A DNA stretch of 64,000 bases, taken from assembly GCF_003201815.1 (NCBI RefSeq), contig NZ_QJKB01000001.1, positions 1,054,001 through 1,118,000 of the forward strand. Reading direction: 5' to 3'. Numbering within the stretch: position 1 is the stretch's first letter; every line of letters starts with the position of its first letter. Shown here piece after piece: positions 61,694-64,000 of the stretch. Below the pieces are notes generated by a model. That model did not search any database and was not told the DNA's origin. It saw only the letters and a program-made list of their open reading frames with translations. Source of the stretch: Undibacterium pigrum (lineage in GTDB: Bacteria > Pseudomonadota > Gammaproteobacteria > Burkholderiales > Burkholderiaceae_D). Made by a program: the position numbers and the translations under genes.

Positions 61694-63004
61694 ATGGAAA
61701 ATCCCGTTCAATTCGTTCAATGGCTGCGTTCGGTCGCGCCCTATATTCACGCCTTCCGTGGCAAGACCTTCGTGGTCGCATTCCCGGGGGAACTGGTCAT
61801 GGCAGGAGCCCTGCCAGTTCTGGCGCAAGATTTATCACTTTTGCATGCCCTGGGCATCAAGATCGTTATCGTTCATGGCTCACGACCCCAGGTGGCCGAG
61901 CAACTGGCACTGCGCAGCGTAGAAGGTCGTTTTCATAATGGCATACGCATTACCGATACAGCAGCACTGGAATGCTCAAAAGAAGCTGCTGGCGAATTGC
62001 GCCTGGACATAGAAGCCGCATTCAGCCAGGGCTTGCCAAATACGCCTATGGCACATTCTGCGATCCGTATCATTTCAGGCAATTTTGTCACAGCCAAGCC
62101 TATAGGCATCGTTGGCGGTGTGGACTTCCAACTGACCGGTATCGCCCGTAAAGTCGCTTATGACACCATACACCGCATTCTTGATGCAGGTAATCTGGTC
62201 TTGCTTGGGCCTCTGGGCTTCTCCCCCACAGGCGAAGCATTCAATCTGACGATGGAAGACGTTGCCGTATCTGCGGCCACCGCCTTACGGGCCGACAAAC
62301 TGATTTTCATTTCCGAAACACCGATGATGGTGGACCAGGATAATGATGAAATCCGCGAACTGTCTTTCATGCAGGCAGAACTGGAATTAAAAGCAGGCTA
62401 TCTGCCCCTGGATTCAGCGTTTTATCTGGAGCATGCCATCAAGGCCTCACGCGGTGGTGTGCCGCGTATCCATATCGTCCCCTACAAGATGGACGGTTCT
62501 GCGCTACTGGAATTGTTTACCCATGACGGCGTGGGTACCATGGTGTCTTCAGAAAACCTGGAAAGCCTGCGCGAAGCCACGATTGAAGATGTAGGCGGCA
62601 TTATCAAACTGATAGAACCACTGGAAGCCGACGGCACCCTGGTCAAACGTGGCCGCGAACTGATAGAGCGCGAAATCAATTACTTCTCAGTCATTGAGCA
62701 TGATGGTGTGATTTTCGGCTGTGCTGCGCTATATCCCTTCCCGTTCGAAAAAATGGCAGAGATGGCTTGCCTGACCGTCAACCCGGACGTGCAAAGCCAG
62801 GGCGATGGCGAACGCATACTCAAACATATGGAAAAACGCGCACGTCGCGCTGGTTTCCATAGCCTGTTTGTATTAACAACACGTACGGCACACTGGTTCC
62901 TGAAACGTGGTTTTGTCAGCGCATCAGTCGATGATTTGCCGAAAGACAGGCAAAAAATGTATAACTGGCAACGCAAGTCTTTAGTCCTGATCAAGCAACT
63001 CTGA
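61694..63004 (+). CDS. argA: Amino-acid N-acetyltransferase (N-acetylglutamate synthase)
   Basis: A 436-residue two-domain enzyme for the first step of arginine synthesis. The N-terminal amino-acid kinase-like domain has IVIVHGSRPQV and LVLLGPLGFSPTGE; the C-terminal GNAT domain has ACLTVNPDVQSQGDGERIL and HSLFVLTTRTAHWFLKRGF. It acetylates glutamate with acetyl-CoA and is normally feedback-inhibited by arginine through the kinase-like domain. ATG at MENPVQFVQWLR is the start fitting the family. It precedes the YggX-type gene. Confidence 0.95.
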   Translation: MENPVQFVQWLRSVAPYIHAFRGKTFVVAFPGELVMAGALPVLAQDLSLLHALGIKIVIVHGSRPQVAEQLALRSVEGRFHNGIRITDTAALECSKEAAGELRLDIEAAFSQGLPNTPMAHSAIRIISGNFVTAKPIGIVGGVDFQLTGIARKVAYDTIHRILDAGNLVLLGPLGFSPTGEAFNLTMEDVAVSAATALRADKLIFISETPMMVDQDNDEIRELSFMQAELELKAGYLPLDSAFYLEHAIKASRGGVPRIHIVPYKMDGSALLELFTHDGVGTMVSSENLESLREATIEDVGGIIKLIEPLEADGTLVKRGRELIEREINYFSVIEHDGVIFGCAALYPFPFEKMAEMACLTVNPDVQSQGDGERILKHMEKRARRAGFHSLFVLTTRTAHWFLKRGFVSASVDDLPKDRQKMYNWQRKSLVLIKQL

Positions 63005-63059
63005 GCCACTGGTCGTATAATTCAGCCTGTTTTCAAGATTTAATATTAAGGAGCACCAC

Positions 63060-63332
63060 ATGGCCCGTACGGTCCACTGCATTAAATTAGACAAAGAAGC
63101 CGAAGGCTTGGACTTTCCACCATATCCAGGTGAATTGGGCAAACGCATTTATGAAAGTGTTTCCAAAGAAGCCTGGGCTGCCTGGCTCAAGCACCAGACC
63201 ATGCTGGTGAACGAGAATCGCCTGAATCTGGCAGACACACGCGCCCGTAAATATCTGGCAACGCAAATGGAAAAGCATTTCTTTGGCGATGGCGCAGATG
63301 CTGCTACTGGCTATGTCCCGCCAACAGAATAA
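63060..63332 (+). CDS. Probable Fe(2+)-trafficking protein YggX
   Basis: A 90-residue protein of the YggX family: [10 protein letters not shown] with the conserved Cys7, [24 protein letters not shown], and MEKHFFGDG. It is thought to carry or buffer Fe(II) and to protect iron-sulfur clusters from oxidation. The ribosome site AGGAG precedes the start at normal spacing. It has its own terminator and follows argA by 55 bases. Confidence 0.94.
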   Translation: MARTVHCIKLDKEAEGLDFPPYPGELGKRIYESVSKEAWAAWLKHQTMLVNENRLNLADTRARKYLATQMEKHFFGDGADAATGYVPPTE

Positions 63333-63376
63333 TGAGTGCGCATTAACGCTTCATTAACTGCATACCAGCTACATAA

Positions 63377-63408
63377 ACAATAAAGCCCGCATCTGCGGGC
63401 TTTATTGT
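63377..63408 (+). terminator. Bidirectional terminator
   Basis: A perfect palindromic stem, ACAATAAAGCCCGC and its complement, around a 4-base loop ATCT. It serves both the YggX-type gene and the convergent carbonic anhydrase gene. Confidence 0.9.
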
Positions 63409-63424
63409 CAGGAAACAGACTAGC

Positions 63425-64000
63425 TCAATAAAAATCGATCTTGCCAGTTTCTACATCCAGCATGGCACCGACGATTTTGATCTGGCCCTTATCTGCCATT
63501 TCTTTCAGCACCACACTTTTTTCTGTCACTGCCTTGACCGTCATTTTGACATTCATCTCTGCCACTGCATCAACAAAATGGTGATTCTTCGATGAACGGT
63601 CACTACCATGATTATCTGGTGTCGCCTTCACAGCCGGCATGATCTTGGCCACCAGTTGCGTCAGGTTTCCCAGATTGGCATTATCACAAGCACCTTTCAC
63701 AGCACCACAGTGAGAATGACCAAGGATGATGATGACTTTGGAGCCCGCGACCTTGGCCGCATATTCAAGACTGCCGAGTATGTCTTCATTAACGATATTG
63801 CCTGCCACCCTGGCTGTAAACAAATCGCCTATACCCTGGTCAAATACCAGCGCCGGATCAGAACGTGAGTCTATGCAACTGACGATGCTGGCAAACGGGA
63901 ACTGACCATCTCTGCCACTGGTTTTCACTTGCGCAGGCAAATCGCGCTTGAGCATGCTGCCAGAAATAAAGCGCTGGTTCCCCTCTTTCAGCATCGTGAT
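63425..64000 (-). CDS. Beta-class carbonic anhydrase (5' end outside the window)
   Basis: The frame runs off the window edge; about 191 residues are visible. Zinc-site motifs are SCIDSR (Cys and the catalytic Asp/Arg dyad) and LGHSHCGAVKG (H93, C96 in visible numbering). It interconverts CO2 and bicarbonate. The segment MLKEGNQRFISG is typical of the start of the mature beta-CA fold, and a signal peptide may lie beyond the edge. With the gamma carbonic anhydrase family protein at 37 kb, the window holds two carbonic anhydrase family genes. Confidence 0.92.
   Translation of the reverse strand: MTMLKEGNQRFISGSMLKRDLPAQVKTSGRDGQFPFASIVSCIDSRSDPALVFDQGIGDLFTARVAGNIVNEDILGSLEYAAKVAGSKVIIILGHSHCGAVKGACDNANLGNLTQLVAKIMPAVKATPDNHGSDRSSKNHHFVDAVAEMNVKMTVKAVTEKSVVLKEMADKGQIKIVGAMLDVETGKIDFY

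Overview
The window looks like a chromosomal segment of a betaproteobacterium of order Burkholderiales, most likely family Oxalobacteraceae (an Undibacterium- or Herminiimonas-like genome). This is inferred from protein style and gene neighbourhoods (rluC/HAD/Rieske/S49 cluster divergent from rne; ccoI-ccoS; SRP RNA; MoaA-MobA-MoeA) and from a base composition of roughly half GC. No database search was possible. The segment is dense with conserved genes. No prophage, IS element, CRISPR array or integrase was seen.

Layout. 0-4 kb: two cyclophilins (end of a PpiA-type gene, then ppiB), lpxH, and divergent ybbA/tesA, then mnmH. 4-6.8 kb: ccoS and a split ccoI copper ATPase behind an FNR-type promoter (microaerobic cbb3 oxidase maturation). 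7.1-10.3 kb: rluC, a HAD phosphatase, a Rieske protein and an SppA-type protease, read leftward as one apparent operon. 10.3-14 kb: a long structured leader and rne. 14-18.6 kb: a ChrA-type transporter and the molybdenum cofactor genes moaA-mobA-moeA. 18.6-20 kb: a lipoprotein cyclophilin and an exported helix-hairpin-helix protein. 20-23.4 kb: a porin, a small periplasmic binding protein and a membrane diguanylate cyclase, which look like one signalling unit. 23.4-25 kb: a questin-oxidase-like gene divergent from soxR across a perfect SoxR box. 25-35 kb: rmuC, truncated haemoglobin, yfcF, ybbP, a PLP-dependent sulfhydrylase, a hydrolase and an acyl-CoA synthetase. 35-42 kb: GNAT, DUF2807, a ferritin-like protein, gamma carbonic anhydrase, hslO, a DoxX-like protein and a MerR-MFS pair with a 19-bp-spacer promoter. 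42-45.2 kb: a cache protein, a histidine kinase and the SRP RNA (ffs). 45.4-54.3 kb: an ABC/M1 peptidase fusion, a secreted M3 peptidase and an S46 dipeptidyl peptidase. 54.4-64 kb: an FNR-controlled haemerythrin, an EamA transporter, hrpA, a transglutaminase/TPR lipoprotein, argA, the YggX-type gene and the end of a beta carbonic anhydrase.

Themes. Several loci point to oxygen and redox sensing: two FNR boxes (ccoI and haemerythrin), SoxR with a complete MerR-type target promoter, Hsp33, truncated haemoglobin and Fe-S/copper maturation. A second theme is peptide use, with three unrelated peptidases in 9 kb. The most promising little-described systems are the SoxR/questin-oxidase-like pair, the porin/binding-protein/diguanylate-cyclase unit, the split ccoI and the structured rne leader.
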